Below are positions 12,234-26,700 of a DNA stretch of 53,803 nt, in pieces. The notes beneath the pieces are model-generated. The model searched no databases, was not told where the DNA came from, and was given only the letters and a program-made list of their open reading frames with translations. The number at the start of each line of letters is the position of its first letter. Within the stretch, counting starts at the first letter, position 1. Source of the stretch: Bigelowiella natans CCMP2755. Lineage: Eukaryota; Cercozoa; Chlorarachniophyceae. The stretch is taken from positions 30,001 to 83,803 of the forward strand of contig ADNK01001163.1 of NCBI GenBank assembly GCA_000320545.1. Reading direction: 5' to 3'. The position numbers were made by a program, and so were the translations under genes.

Positions 12234-12587
12234 CGAGAAAGATGTAATGAAATGCTCATATTTTTCAACAGCCATCCTCATGTAGCTGTGCATAGCTGCG
12301 GTTACAGTGCTTCAATGTGATATATATATGAGACGGATGTAATGAATAAATTGAATTCGTTCAATGGTAATAATATATGAGACAGATGTTATGAAATGAA
12401 TGCATTTTTCCAATACTAGAGTGGTCAGTCCAATGTAGCTATCTTGCAGTGCAAAGCGGCAGCTGTAGCGCCAAGATTGTGAGTTTTCTACATACATGTG
12501 AGAGCGGATGCAATGAAACGACTGCATCGCATTTGTTCGCAAATGGTCATCCCAATGTAGGCCATGCAAAGCAGCGACTGCAGGGCT
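12234..12587 (-). repeat. cluster of four dispersed CATCCGTCTC elements
   Basis: Four inverted copies in tandem: 12234-12310, 12329-12370 (partial), 12379-12470 and 12500-12587. Each begins on the plus strand with a GAGACGGATGTAATGAA-like block (with changes), passes a variable AT-rich middle, then has a TGGTCATCC.CATGTAGCT-like block and ends in a GCAGCGGCTAC-like block. Confidence 0.75.
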
Positions 12588-13415
12588 ACACGTGCACATC
12601 AGTGTGGACGTGTTTTGCATGCTGGCATGCTACACGAAGATTGCGTAACTTGCGCTTGACAAAAAGTGAGCTGCGCGTGGCAATGGTGATGCGATGGTTT
12701 TGCGAAGGCAATCGATTTGAGTTGTGATTTGTCTGTCGTGCGCAACGTGCGGCTACATGTTTCTCTGCATGCATGGAATGCATGCCTTGGCGTTAGCGCG
12801 ACGTGCAACAGCGTGCAATCCGCATTGCGCGTTGCACGAAATCTCCCTGTGTTCTGCTTCCGCGACGTCCTGAATTTCCCGTCGTTGTGACCACTGGACC
12901 ACACGTGCATGCGCGCCGTCGACCAAGCCAACTCAGCAGCCGCATCACTGCTGTTCCCGATGTTGCATGCTAGCATGCAGCATCACGCACGACAAAAGCA
13001 ACAGTTTTTCATCACATCTGTCTCACTCACATTGCTGACAACTTCAAACTTTGAAGAGGATTGTGCACTGTAGACGAAGCACGCTGCGCGCAGCGTGCAA
13101 AGTCATCGAAGATGTGGATCATTTGCTTTCTTGCCCATCATGCACACCACACATCAATGCCGCTGGAGGAATCAGCTCACTGCCACAGTCTAGCAGTGAT
13201 GCGCGACGATGAAACGAAAAGTTTGTGCAATGAGAAGAAAACACGCACTCACACACTCCAGCACTGCTGCGCGAAATGCGCGACATTCAAAACTGGAAGA
13301 CCGAAGCAACATGCACATTGATTGCATGAAACACATCACATGGCGGGCACCATGGACATGCACTGTGTCCATTGTGGGCGACCAACAGATTCAACATCAC
13401 AGCGCTGTCTAACTG

Positions 13416-13627
13416 TGGCCGCTGCATTGCACAGCTACACGCGAGGATTGCACGACCATTGAACAAACTTGATTCAGACTCATCACATCTCTAGATCTGT
13501 CTTGCGTGTCTAGCAACATCAGTGCTGTGGCCGTCGTTGCATTGCACACCTGACAGCTACGTGAGGACGACCATTGAACAAATTCAATTCAATTCAATGA
13601 TCATTTCATTGTCACATCCGTCTCTTG
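13416..13627 (+). repeat. two tandem dispersed CATCCGTCTC elements
   Basis: Copies at 13416-13490 and 13526-13627, both in the forward direction: GCTGCATTGCACAGCTAC, then GAGGA..GACCATTGAACAAA, then a TCACATC(C/T) end. The second ends TTCATTGTCACATCCGTCTC. Confidence 0.75.
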
Positions 13628-14827
13628 TCATCTAGTGAACACGATGCAGGCAAGCATGTGCTAGCATGGCTAGATGGTCTAGTGGTGAGCACAAGAGCAT
13701 GTGCTCATCACCCGACTAGCGCACGAAAGCGTCCACAACTGTTGAAGTGGGAAGTGCTAGAGTGCATGAACAGCCGCACGCACCGCCACGCTCTAGCGCT
13801 TGTGCGCAGCGCTAGAGCGCTTGAGTCCTTCGATTCAATCAATCTCGCACTTCACTTGTGCGTGCCTAGCTAGCTCTAGAGCTAGCAAATGCGTCATGGC
13901 TAGACATGCTAGCATGGCACGCACTCGATCGATCATCACTGCATGCTATTAGCATGGAGTGCTTGCGATCAGCGCGCATCGCGAATGCACATGCATCTAG
14001 GCTAGCACAGCTAGGTGCAGCTGGTGACTCTGGACTGCATGATAGCATGCACTAGTTGCACAGTGCAACTGAGTTGCTCATGTTGTCACAATTATCACAC
14101 TCTAGCACTGTGCTCAGCTAGTCAGCTCAGTTAGCTAGTTATTAGAGCTATGTATGTGTCCATTAGATGAGTAGCTACACTTTGAACAAAGAGTCTAGAC
14201 TAGTAGAGTCGCTGCAGCGCTACGTCATGGAGAACCAAACAAGTGCATCTGAGCTAGAGATCCATGCGTTTGATGCGATGGACATAGCAATGCGTCAATG
14301 ATAGAATGGGGCATTGTTGAGACAATAGTTGAGCCAATGATCTAGCAATGAATAGCGATGCTGGTGGTGGTACCAATGTGCGACAATTCTCTTGCGAATG
14401 CAAGGCAGAATAAATTCCTCTGTGTATGAGCAATGTCACACGAAATACACGAGTCATTCTATTATGAATTCGTATGCTACGACTAAATGCATGCGAAGAT
14501 GAGCAAGCATATTCATTAATATTACGCCTTGCTGACCCCCTTAAGAACTGACGTGAGGGGCGAAAATGCTACAGAAGGTGAGGAAGGCACTATCGGCTGA
14601 GATTTGGTCCATTCTGCTACGCTTTTGGCAGAGGGAGTCCCCTGTTATCATTAGCCAATCAAATTAAAACAAATTAATAATATTATTTTCGGAGAAGGAA
14701 TTCAGCAGTAGAAAAATCTCTATAACTAGTAAATTGATGATGAAATCTGGTGTGGCCATAAACTTTACAGAATCATAATTAGAATACTAGAAGAGTGTCT
14801 GTGATAGTATCATTATCACTAATATTC

Positions 14828-18169
<3,342 letters not shown>

Positions 18170-18548
18170 GATGAGGAGGAAGGGAAGGGGTTCCTTCCTT
18201 TTATTCTATCGTTAAGACCTAAAAGACTATCAACTTCAAAACAATAATTGTATTATTATAAGATAAATCGGTGCAGAATCATTGTCGCTTAAACAAAATC
18301 TAGTGTGTTTTCCACAAGATACTCTCGCATAGCAGTCATCCTGGCAAATGGAATGCCAGGGATTCTTCGGTAGTACCGGCACTGACGACAACAACAATCA
18401 ATCAATCAATCAATTGAGTTTTGAATTATTTGAAATAACACAACACAGCAGAGATGAGCAAGGAGGAGAGGGGAGATGATGATGATGATTATTAACAGAG
18501 AATAGGCTGGAACAACGAAGAAATAACACTTGCAAGAGGAGAACAATA
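18170..18548. promoter_or_regulatory. divergent promoter, cathepsin Z / saposin-like pair
   Basis: 379 bp between the two starts. AT-rich centre with AATTGTATTATTATAAGATAAA (18249-18270), a (CAAT)n run near 18398-18413 and (GAT)n at 18475-18490. Both products carry signal peptides and belong to families that act in lysosome-like compartments, so co-regulation is plausible. Confidence 0.5.
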
Positions 18549-19981
18549 ATGGGATCTTGTGAGAGAAGCAGTTTGACGCTTTTGCCTCTCTTTCTGGCTT
18601 TAACGACCTTCCTCACAACAGGTGTTCAGGTCTCATTTGAGATACCTGCTGTAACACCAAAATCTTGTCATTTTCTAAGGTAAGGTCATTAAGGAGAATA
18701 ATGCAATGGAAACTTATTCCCAGAATATGCATAATACTGTTGCCTCTTCTCGTCGAATCCAGGTCAATTATTCTGACAGTATCTGCAATTAACAATTAGA
18801 TACGAATTAAGGCTATGATATCACCAATGCAGGCAATGAAGGCGAGATCGTCCCCAGCGCAAATGATGACGGATGCTGATACGGCTTGTGTTTCCTGCCA
18901 GTATTACAATTTTATTCACTTATGCTATAGATAAATTTATAATCTTGATAATTGCAGATACTTTCTTGAGCGTGTTGCGGCAATGCTGCTGACTGGGGCT
19001 CACACTCAAGTTGCAGCGGAGCAACAGACCATTCCTTCCCCGAAAAAAGAGCCCCCCCCGCAGCAAAACGTCAATTTCCTTGAATTGGACCAAAGAAAGA
19101 GTAATGTAAATTTCGGGGAAATTGATTCTCTTGCTACGCTGGGGCCAGCCGCGGATATGCGAGGGGAAGGAAATATAACGACTCTACCTACACCATTTAG
19201 TCTCTCTAGGAATGACAGTATTCTTGCTCTTTCTCATGAACTCGCACGTATTAACGGTACCAAAGAAATTGGACACTCCTTCGATGGGAACATTCCGAAG
19301 AACTCCAGCATATTAATCGAGCTTTCCAGCAGTTCTCCGTCTGAAAACCCATATCTAAGGGGAGGGTTCATGCGCGATTTTCTCCACTATAGACCAGGAT
19401 TGGCACGTTTCTGGAGACGGTGATACTCTTTTCAACAATATATTCGACTCTAATTAATTTCGATTTTATAGTCCTACAGCTCAAATCGCGACGATGGCGG
19501 AGCAAGAAAGAATTCTCATGTTGTTGGAGGAGGTCATACAAATCTGAAATCTCCCGTTGAACGAATCTCATTTTATACTGGTAGCTTTGCTCTGGACGAT
19601 GGACTGCGCCTTACTTGCAAATCTGTCTCACTATTGTTTCCAAGTTTCAACAGGTCTGTTGCCACTCACCATCAAAAAATTTCAACAAAGTAATGCGTGT
19701 TAGACATTCTGGAGGTAGTCCTATATTACTCAAAATATAGGTTTCCGATCTGATCCAAACAGCCCGAGCCGATGAGATTTGCCAAAGAATTAACTTGTGC
19801 GATACGGTATGCTGGGGAACATATATGTGTGGCGTTCCAATTTAATCAAAATCTTATTTTATGGTCTTACACCCAGACGTCATACGTTGCAAATTCTGCC
19901 CATGCTCCTGTGGTTGGACTAGATGCTGGTGATACCACAATGGGCGCTCAAAATATGGCTGCGAACGCTTTATTCGGCTGA
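18549..19981 (+). CDS. secreted saposin-like protein with long insertion
   Basis: Exons: 18549-18679 (signal peptide 'LTLLPLFLALTTFLTTG'), a 16-nt microexon 18763-18778, 18833-18900, 18958-19419, 19480-about 19653, about 19742-19806, 19877-19981. 'TACVSCQYFLERVAAML' resembles the first helix of a saposin B domain (CxxC), and 'ADEICQRINLCD' resembles its last helix (EIC....LC). Between them lie about 200 residues that are Pro, Ser, Asn and Gly rich, with one Cys in 'RLTCKSV'. The C-terminus continues 'NSAHAPVVGLDAGDTTMG' to a TGA. The join between the fifth and sixth exons does not keep phase with standard splice sites, so a small exon may be missing. Saposin-type proteins bind membranes and lipids; here that is inferred only from the Cys pattern. 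Divergent from cathepsin Z. Confidence 0.68.
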
Positions 19982-21914
19982 GTTACACACAAGAACTTAA
20001 GTAGAATACATTGCATGAATCGAACACGTGAAGAAATTGTACGACATCGCATTTGCGAATATTATCCTATGCATTAAAAATGCTATGCAGCCAGGGTGTG
20101 CATGCACAATGACAACCATGTGTGGCGTCGACATCACGCGACTAGTGTCATTTTCGCACGTGACTTGCACGCTCCTTGTGGCTCAGTCACATGCCCCAAA
20201 CGAAATGGGCTGAAAAGAAATCCAGTCGGATGGTTTGGCGATGTGGTCCTGAACACCACAGCAGAGACTTCACATGCGCAGTCTCCAAACTTGCACACGC
20301 ATAAAGAACTCAGAACAACGTACCAGCAGTTGGTTCACGTGTGGCACAAACTCACATTCATCGATCAGGTGCACACACGTGCCTGGTACGTAGCTTGGTG
20401 CACACGTGGAAATGAATTGTCAGGTGTGCATGACAAAAGACAAAAGGCACACGTGAGAACACAAACAGATGCGTGCAGAGCTTCGTGTGCGCACATGCAC
20501 GTGTGCACTATATTGTGTGCACGTGCAGAGACTGACAGAGACGCAGAGACCCAGTCTCTGAAACACACATGCACAGTTGTGGCGACCATGCACAGTCCAG
20601 CTAGCAGATCTAGAGCTGTTGTTGCAATCACTGCATGCCCATCGTATCCACGGTGACTCTGCACATGCATCGACTGCAAGCAGCCAGTTGTGTCATTGTT
20701 GCACACATCAAATTCGAGCGTGCACCACCACGACGCGCTGGTCCATTGTCACAGACTGATCGATGCATGCGATCATGCCTAGATGCATGTACACGCATCA
20801 TCACCCCCAGCTCAGCTGACCACAGCACGTTCGTTGCACAAATGGGCGAATTGCTCAAAAATTCCAGGAGAGCAAAAAAAGGCAGAACATTCTCTTGTTT
20901 TCGGTGCAATCCACTGCGGCCACGTGCGATCAAAAAGTGAATTTGAAAACATCATGCTTGACCACATAAAGAGGGAAGAGACTAGATGACCACCCGCCAT
21001 GAAGAACAGCCGGGAGCACCAGGCATGACGAAAATGAGAAAGCTGCAAACTTTGAGTTCAGTGACTTCGAAGCTTTCTAGCTTTGCGCTTTTTTTTCAGG
21101 CCTCAACTTTTGTCTATTTGTCACAAGTTGACCTCTGTCGCTAGCTAGATCTCTAGATCTAGAGATCGTCATTGTGCAAGCAAACTAACGTGATGATCAA
21201 TTTTTTTCAGTTGTCATCGTCCGGATAGATCTAGAGATGCATGTTCATGGTGCGCACTGCTAGCGCACGCAGTTCTACAGTGTGCAAAACAACAGACACA
21301 CAGAGTACGCATGCTATGACATTGCATGATGTGCACTAGTGCACGCTAGCTAGTGGTGTGCGTGCACAACGTCCGCCCAGCACTGTCATGGAGCACAGTC
21401 ATGCACTAGTGCATGCAGTGTCCATGGTCGAATGTGCCATGTGTGCATGTGCACTGCTGTGCACACATCATGCAGACATTCCAGGTCATATGCATTTTTC
21501 TAAATTATATTTGCGCTGTAGCTTACGCAGGAACTGTTGCATTTTCATATAGCACAACGTACAGGCACTGCTGTGTCGTAGTTAGTGGTGCACTTGCATC
21601 GTAAACAACATGCGAATCGCATGCGCGCCCAACCATGATCAAAACTAAGGAACACAAGATGCAGCTTAAAACCATGGACGTGAATAGAAAGACTAGCAGA
21701 TACTTTGTTATGTGTAGCACACTGGACATGCACACTATCTAATCCAATGACGGAAGAATTCGTCCGATTGACATCCCTAGGTGAGGATGGCCGTGGTGAA
21801 CTGTTTATGGGCACCAGCTTCGAAACTAGGCCACAAAATTCATAGATAATAGGTTACATTTACGACACTATCTCCGGAATTCAGCAAAAATACTGATTCT
21901 GGTACGATATAGCC
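19982..21914. other. convergent intergenic island
   Basis: 1.9 kb with no credible gene between the saposin-like and ISCU genes. Dense in TGCA/GCATGC, GTGCAC, CACGTG and CTAG/AGATCT words (for example a run around 21135-21170). Overlapping open frames up to 186 codons exist on both strands because stops are sparse, but they shadow each other and carry no recognisable domain. Confidence 0.62.
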
Positions 21915-22568
21915 CTAAGATGATTCCGACTCCAAGCCCTTTTTCTCTTTGTAGTTCTTTATTGCTGCTTTCACTGCATCTTGGGCCAACATGCTACAGT
22001 GAAGCTTGACAGGGGGTAAATTAAGATGCGAAGCGATCTCAGAATTTTCCAGCTTAGCAGCCTCGTCAACCTTCTTTCCTTTCAACCACTCCGTCGCATA
22101 TGAACTGTGTAGGGGAGGAATCATTTCAAAACTAAATCAAAATACCAATATTTTTTTTCAAAAAGAGTTGTTTTTAAACCTTGATGCAATTGCTGAACCG
22201 CAACCAAAGGTCTTGAATTTTGCCTCCTCAATATTTCCTTCCCCGTCGATCTTGATCTGCAGCTTCATGACATCACCGCAAGCGGGTGCGCCAACTAGTC
22301 CTAGAAGATCATTTCAAAAATTAGTGATGTTTCGGGTGAGCCAGAGCTACATACGAAAAGTCGAAATGCGGAATTGTGTGAATATAGTGAAGATTTTCCT
22401 AAATGTAATTCCGAACATAGAGGTACCTGTTCCGACGTTCTCGTCTTTGTCATCAAGGGATCCCACGTTCCGCGGGTTTTCGTAGTGGTCCACAACGTTA
22501 GGATGGTACATTCTACGAGAAGTTACCGTCGCAGTACTGCGCAGAGACCTGCAGAAGCTCCGAAGCAT
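21915..22568 (-). CDS. ISCU: mitochondrial Fe-S cluster scaffold IscU/ISCU
   Basis: Three exons joining in phase: 22568-22427, 22300-22180, 22104-21915 (150 aa). The N-terminus 'MLRSFCRSLRSTATVTSRR' is a typical Arg/Ser-rich mitochondrial presequence. The IscU core follows: 'MYHPNVVDHYENPRNVGSLD', 'NVGTGLVGAPACGDVMKLQI' with the first ligand Cys and Asp, 'FKTFGCGSAIASSSYATEWL' with the second Cys, and 'LPPVKLHCSMLAQDAVKAAI' with the third Cys. It receives sulfur from the NFS1 desulfurase and assembles [2Fe-2S] clusters in the mitochondrial matrix. Length is normal and all ligands are present. Convergent with the saposin-like gene; its upstream side faces non-coding DNA and then the retrotransposon. 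Confidence 0.97.
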
Positions 22569-23326
22569 ATTTCTTCTTCTCTGGCAATAGGGTTATGATC
22601 GAAGAGTTTTAAACACAGAATGTAATTTTCGAATTCTCGAAATGAAAAGCAAGGTTGGGTTAGGTTGGGAAAACGTATTCACTTCTCAGTAAATTCTATT
22701 TACTTCTCAATGGAACGAAATATTGCAACTGTCAAATCTTCCAATGAGATGAGGAGGACAATGTGCTTTACATGTACCTCCAAAGACAGCTGGTGAGGAG
22801 GATGCGGTAGGAAATTTCAGCACTGGTTGCGTTACGTACGAAAAATTATGGAGCAGAGATCTATCTAATTTCACATAGATTGAAGCCTCATTTTGTCTTG
22901 TCTCTAATAATAAAAATAGGTCTTTTTGCCTTTTTTGCGATGCAAGTGTAAAAAAAAAAATACATCTGAGGATGAAGAAAGCAATGTGCGGGTGCTTTCA
23001 TGGTGCGTCACGCTCTTAATCTCAAAAAGCAAGGAATCACTTTTTTCTGAAAGGCGATTTTCTCTACTGTAAGTAGCCGCTAGTGTCAGGATTCCTGACA
23101 GAGCTCGCTCGCACATTGGGAGTGCTCTCCGATGGCAGTCCACTCCACCCAACCAGCCAAGGAACCTGTGAACAAACCATTCATGCCTGAAGATTTTGAA
23201 GGAAGCCAAAGTACACGCTTTGAGTTAGTTCCCACTTTGAGTGGATGTCTGCAGCCCATGGGGGCTGCACAGCGCACGCGTGTGCGAACGTGTGTGGTTT
23301 GGTGCACCTGTCCTTCACCGTGCACG
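22569..23326. other. ISCU upstream region and left flank of retrotransposon
   Basis: No gene seen. The first 500 bp is AT-rich and probably holds the ISCU promoter. From about 23230 it turns GC-richer with CGCACGCG, GTGCAC and CACGTG words. The last 70 bp is a diverged inverted repeat of the sequence just beyond the element's other end (29043-29110). Confidence 0.5.
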
Positions 23327-23652
23327 TGTAGCGCGTACCACTACGCGGGCACGAGGCGCTACGTGCACAAGTAGGCAGGGGGGGGGAAAGGCACGTTTGC
23401 TTCCTTTTGAAGAGTTGTGTTTATTTTTATTAAAGATTATATTTTTATTAAATCGTGCACTGCGTAATCATTCGCGAAGCTTTCGCGAATGCCGCCGCAC
23501 GTGGGGCAGCACACTTCCGGTGTGCTGCCATGAGTCCCGCCGGAACCCACGTGCCTATGCTGTATTAATATCTACGTTATCTATATTCTATATCCGCGAC
23601 AACCCCTTTGTTGTCGCACGTGACTTGTGCCCGCGTAGTGGTACGCGCTACA
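23327..23652 (-). repeat. 3' LTR
   Basis: On the minus strand it begins TGTAGCGCGTACC at 23652. It carries three hairpin-forming inverted repeats (23470-23490 with a 9-bp stem, 23505-23529 with a 10-bp stem, 23596-23617 with a 7-bp stem) and three AATAAA-like signals (23420-23455). Its last 25 bp are an exact inverted copy of its own first 25 bp (core GTAGCGCGTACCACTACGCG), which the 5' LTR lacks. Confidence 0.88.
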
Positions 23653-23664
23653 CCTCCCCCAAGT
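23653..23664 (-). other. polypurine tract (plus-strand primer site)
   Basis: Minus-strand ACTTGGGGGAGG directly abutting the TGTAG start of the 3' LTR, the expected position for priming of second-strand synthesis. It fixes the LTR boundary. Confidence 0.8.
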
Positions 23665-23703
23665 CACGTTGCTCCTTCCTTCCTTCCTTATTCCCTTAGA
23701 CCT

Positions 23704-26700
23704 TCATCGCTTTCGGAACTTCACCAACCACCAGGTAATAGATTCCTCTCTAACCTTATCTCCTTTGTCGCTTACCCAGAACTCACCTTCGTCCTTAGGT
23801 TCGTGTCCATACCAGCCCTCTGCATCAAGGTCCCCCAGGACCTTATACCAGTGCTCAAAGGGTAAGTCGGGAACAGCTAGGTAGAGTAGCTGATATTTTC
23901 CGTCCTTTATTTTCATAGCTACCCTCTCCATATTTCGTAATCCAGGGTAGCCTAGATAGACAATCTTCATGCGCCAATCGTCGTTCACCCTGACCTTATT
24001 GTTTCCATATTCCACATCGAACTTAGGTCGGGGTCCTAAACAAGGCATTGCTCGCTCCCACACAGTAGGGTTTACTTTAACATCCTCTAGGAGCTTCTCA
24101 CCGATATCATAATTCTTTAGGTGACTGATGTGGCGCAAGGTGACCCTGTTCCCATCATAGATGTAGTACTGCTTCCTCCCCTTCCTCTCGGTAACCTTTG
24201 CAACGCCACCCCAGAAGGGGTCTTGTTTATTTCTCGATCTCAGATTTACCTTGGCCCTAACATACTGTCCTTCCTTTAGAACTCGGCCATCGTACGGGAC
24301 CTTCTCGTCTTCGCTCTCGGTATCGTCGTCGTTGTCGTCGCCTTCTTCCCTCTCCTTATCCTTGATACCTCCCCCAGACGTGAAGGTGTCGTTTACTAAC
24401 CCTTGTATCTTGTCTGGTGTGGTGCTATTTATCCTGCTTAGGTTGGCCAAGGTGCGGTGGAGTCGCTCTACCTTGGAGTTGGACTGGGCATAGTATACAG
24501 GTGAGGCATCAATATTAGGGTGTGGTAGCTGTAGAAGAGAGGTCTCATTATCCACATGTAACTTCTTTGGTATCTTGTTTATGCTAACTTCATCAGGGAT
24601 AGCCTGGAGCTCAGACTCCCAGGTACGGTAGCAGTTAGTAAGCCTCTGCTTATATAAGCCTTTGTTCTTCTTAGCAACGTTGACCTTGATAATCTTTTTA
24701 ACCCAGCACTTTCCAGTGGCCACATCAACGAAGGTAAGGTAGTGATAGCCATCGTACTTATAAACATCAATTTGCACGATATCTAAGAAGTTCCTTGCTT
24801 TGATTTTCTTAGATGCACGGCTCTTGCTGGACTCCTTGGTGGCGACGCCTGCCGCCTTCAAGCTGGAGCACCTGCAGCCACGCAGGTATGTCCTTATCTC
24901 TTTTAGCTTGTAGGGCCAGTAGTAATGGTAGAGTAGAGCAGTGATATGGTTTTCTCCTACGTGTGCAGGTCCATGGGCGGTAAAGAGAAGGGCTCCCCTG
25001 GTCCGCCGTGGCACGTAGGTACGCCTAACATTATTAGTGTATACATATATCCTATCACTAAGTACCTCATGCTTGTGTTTGTATTTATCCAGGTGTTCTT
25101 GAAGGTGCTGGAGCTCCTCTGGCTCAGGCAGGAAGTCGCCGTCCTCGAAGGTAATCGCGTTAACCATAGGGGTGACCTGGGTAGGGACTTTCTTTTCGAA
25201 CAGCCTGCTGAAATAGTCAGCAAGCTGCTTGTCTCCTGGTGCGTAGACCACTGTCCTCTTGTCCCTAAACTCTTCCGTGTCCGCCCTCATAGCTGCATAC
25301 TCATCGTTAGGCGCTTCGAGCTTGCGGTCGATGCCTAGGAGGGGCTTGTGGTCAGTCATTAAGGTGAAGCTGGGCACCGACAGCAGGTAGTATCTTAGTT
25401 TCCTCTGCGCCTCAGTCATGGCTTTATACTCTCCTTTTGTAGGGCTGTACTTGGCCTCAGCTGCTGTGCAGGCCCTGCCCCACACCCGTATGATCTGCTG
25501 GTCTTGGGTAAGTACAGCAGCCATACCTAGCTTAGACCAGTCTGTCCATAGGGTAGCTGGTCTAGTAGTGTCTAGCTTAGCATTCAATAGGGTGTTGCTG
25601 CATAACTTTATTAGGTTATCGAAGTGGGCATCAAGGCCAGCCTTGGCCCACACCTTAGCGAAGCTGAGGCCTACAGAGTTCTCCTTCCGGTAAGCAGTAG
25701 TAAAAGCAGCTGCAGTCCTAGCGTAGGTAGGGGAGAACCTACGTAGTATCCAAGCTGGAGTCTGCAAGAATGACTTTAACTCCTTTGCATTCTTAGGTTT
25801 AGGGGCTTGCTGTAGTGCTGCTACTTTCTCGGGGTTTGGGGTGATGCGGCCTTGCTCCAGGTAATATCCACACCACTTGATTCTTGTAGCTAGGAATGTA
25901 CACTTCTGCAGTCTAATAGTAAAACCGAAGTGTGCAAACCTAATAAATATATTTTCCAGGAGGAAGATCTGAGCGACGACTGTGTTGGTACATATTATGT
26001 CATCATCCACATACACAAACACAAACACCCACAACACAGACGCCATCCCATCATGTGTGTATGCCCTGTAGTTCTGACTACTGAACGCATCCCCTGATAT
26101 GCTTAGGCCGTAAGGGAATACGACGAAGTGCCACTTCCTGTGCCTGCTGGAGAACGCGGTAATGGGGCGGGAGGTTTTGTGGATGGGTGTCTGCATGTAT
26201 GATTCATTTTTATCTAGGGAAGAGTAGTATTTGTATCCTATGACGTGTTCAATAACGTCATCTATCCTTGGTGTAGGTGTCTGGATCCTCTTTATTACTC
26301 GGTTGTGGCGGATGAAGTTGTGCGCCAGGCGGAAGAAAGGGTAAGTAGGTTTCTTAGCTAGCACATGTCTCACGTTCCATGGTGAGTTGCTTGGCTCTAT
26401 CTTCCCTTCCTTTGCCCATTCATTGATCTGCCACTCTATCTTTTCCCAGTCCGCTTCCGGTCGCCTATGTTCTGGGTCATTGATGATGCACTCTTCGTAT
26501 CCCTTCTTTAGCTCGATCTTTACTGGGGTAAGCTTGCTGGAGGGCTTCGTCGTCGGCTTGGTGATGTCAGAGTACTTCTCGTTTAATATTTTATTAATGT
26601 ACTTTTTGCCTTTGTCGATATCCCAATCATCAGCTGGGGGGGTCTTGTCCAGTAGCTCCGTTATCTGTCGGATGGTCTTGCCGGGGTTCTTCTTCCGTAG

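Larger units (their letters stand above)
11958..14827. other. large convergent intergenic island
   Basis: About 2.9 kb with no credible gene between the convergent flavoprotein and cathepsin genes. The first 400 bp is AT-rich with a (TA)n tract (12186-12230). From 12450 to about 14480 the sequence is richer in G+C and dense in TGCA, GCATGC, CTAG and GCGC words. Open frames on both strands overlap each other and show no family motifs. Contains the dispersed repeat clusters listed separately. 14800-14970 is a (TGA/GATGAT)n-rich stretch at the 3' end of the cathepsin gene. Confidence 0.65.

Noticed and set aside
13672-13740. tRNA-like A box (TGGTCTAGTGG)
   Set aside because: No matching T-arm (GGTTCGANTCC) at the right distance and no acceptor stem pairing.
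20096-20656. 186-codon plus-strand frame in the 19982-21914 island
   Set aside because: Several equally long frames overlap it on both strands, there is no domain or splice context, and the composition is just the TGCA/GTGCAC-rich island sequence.
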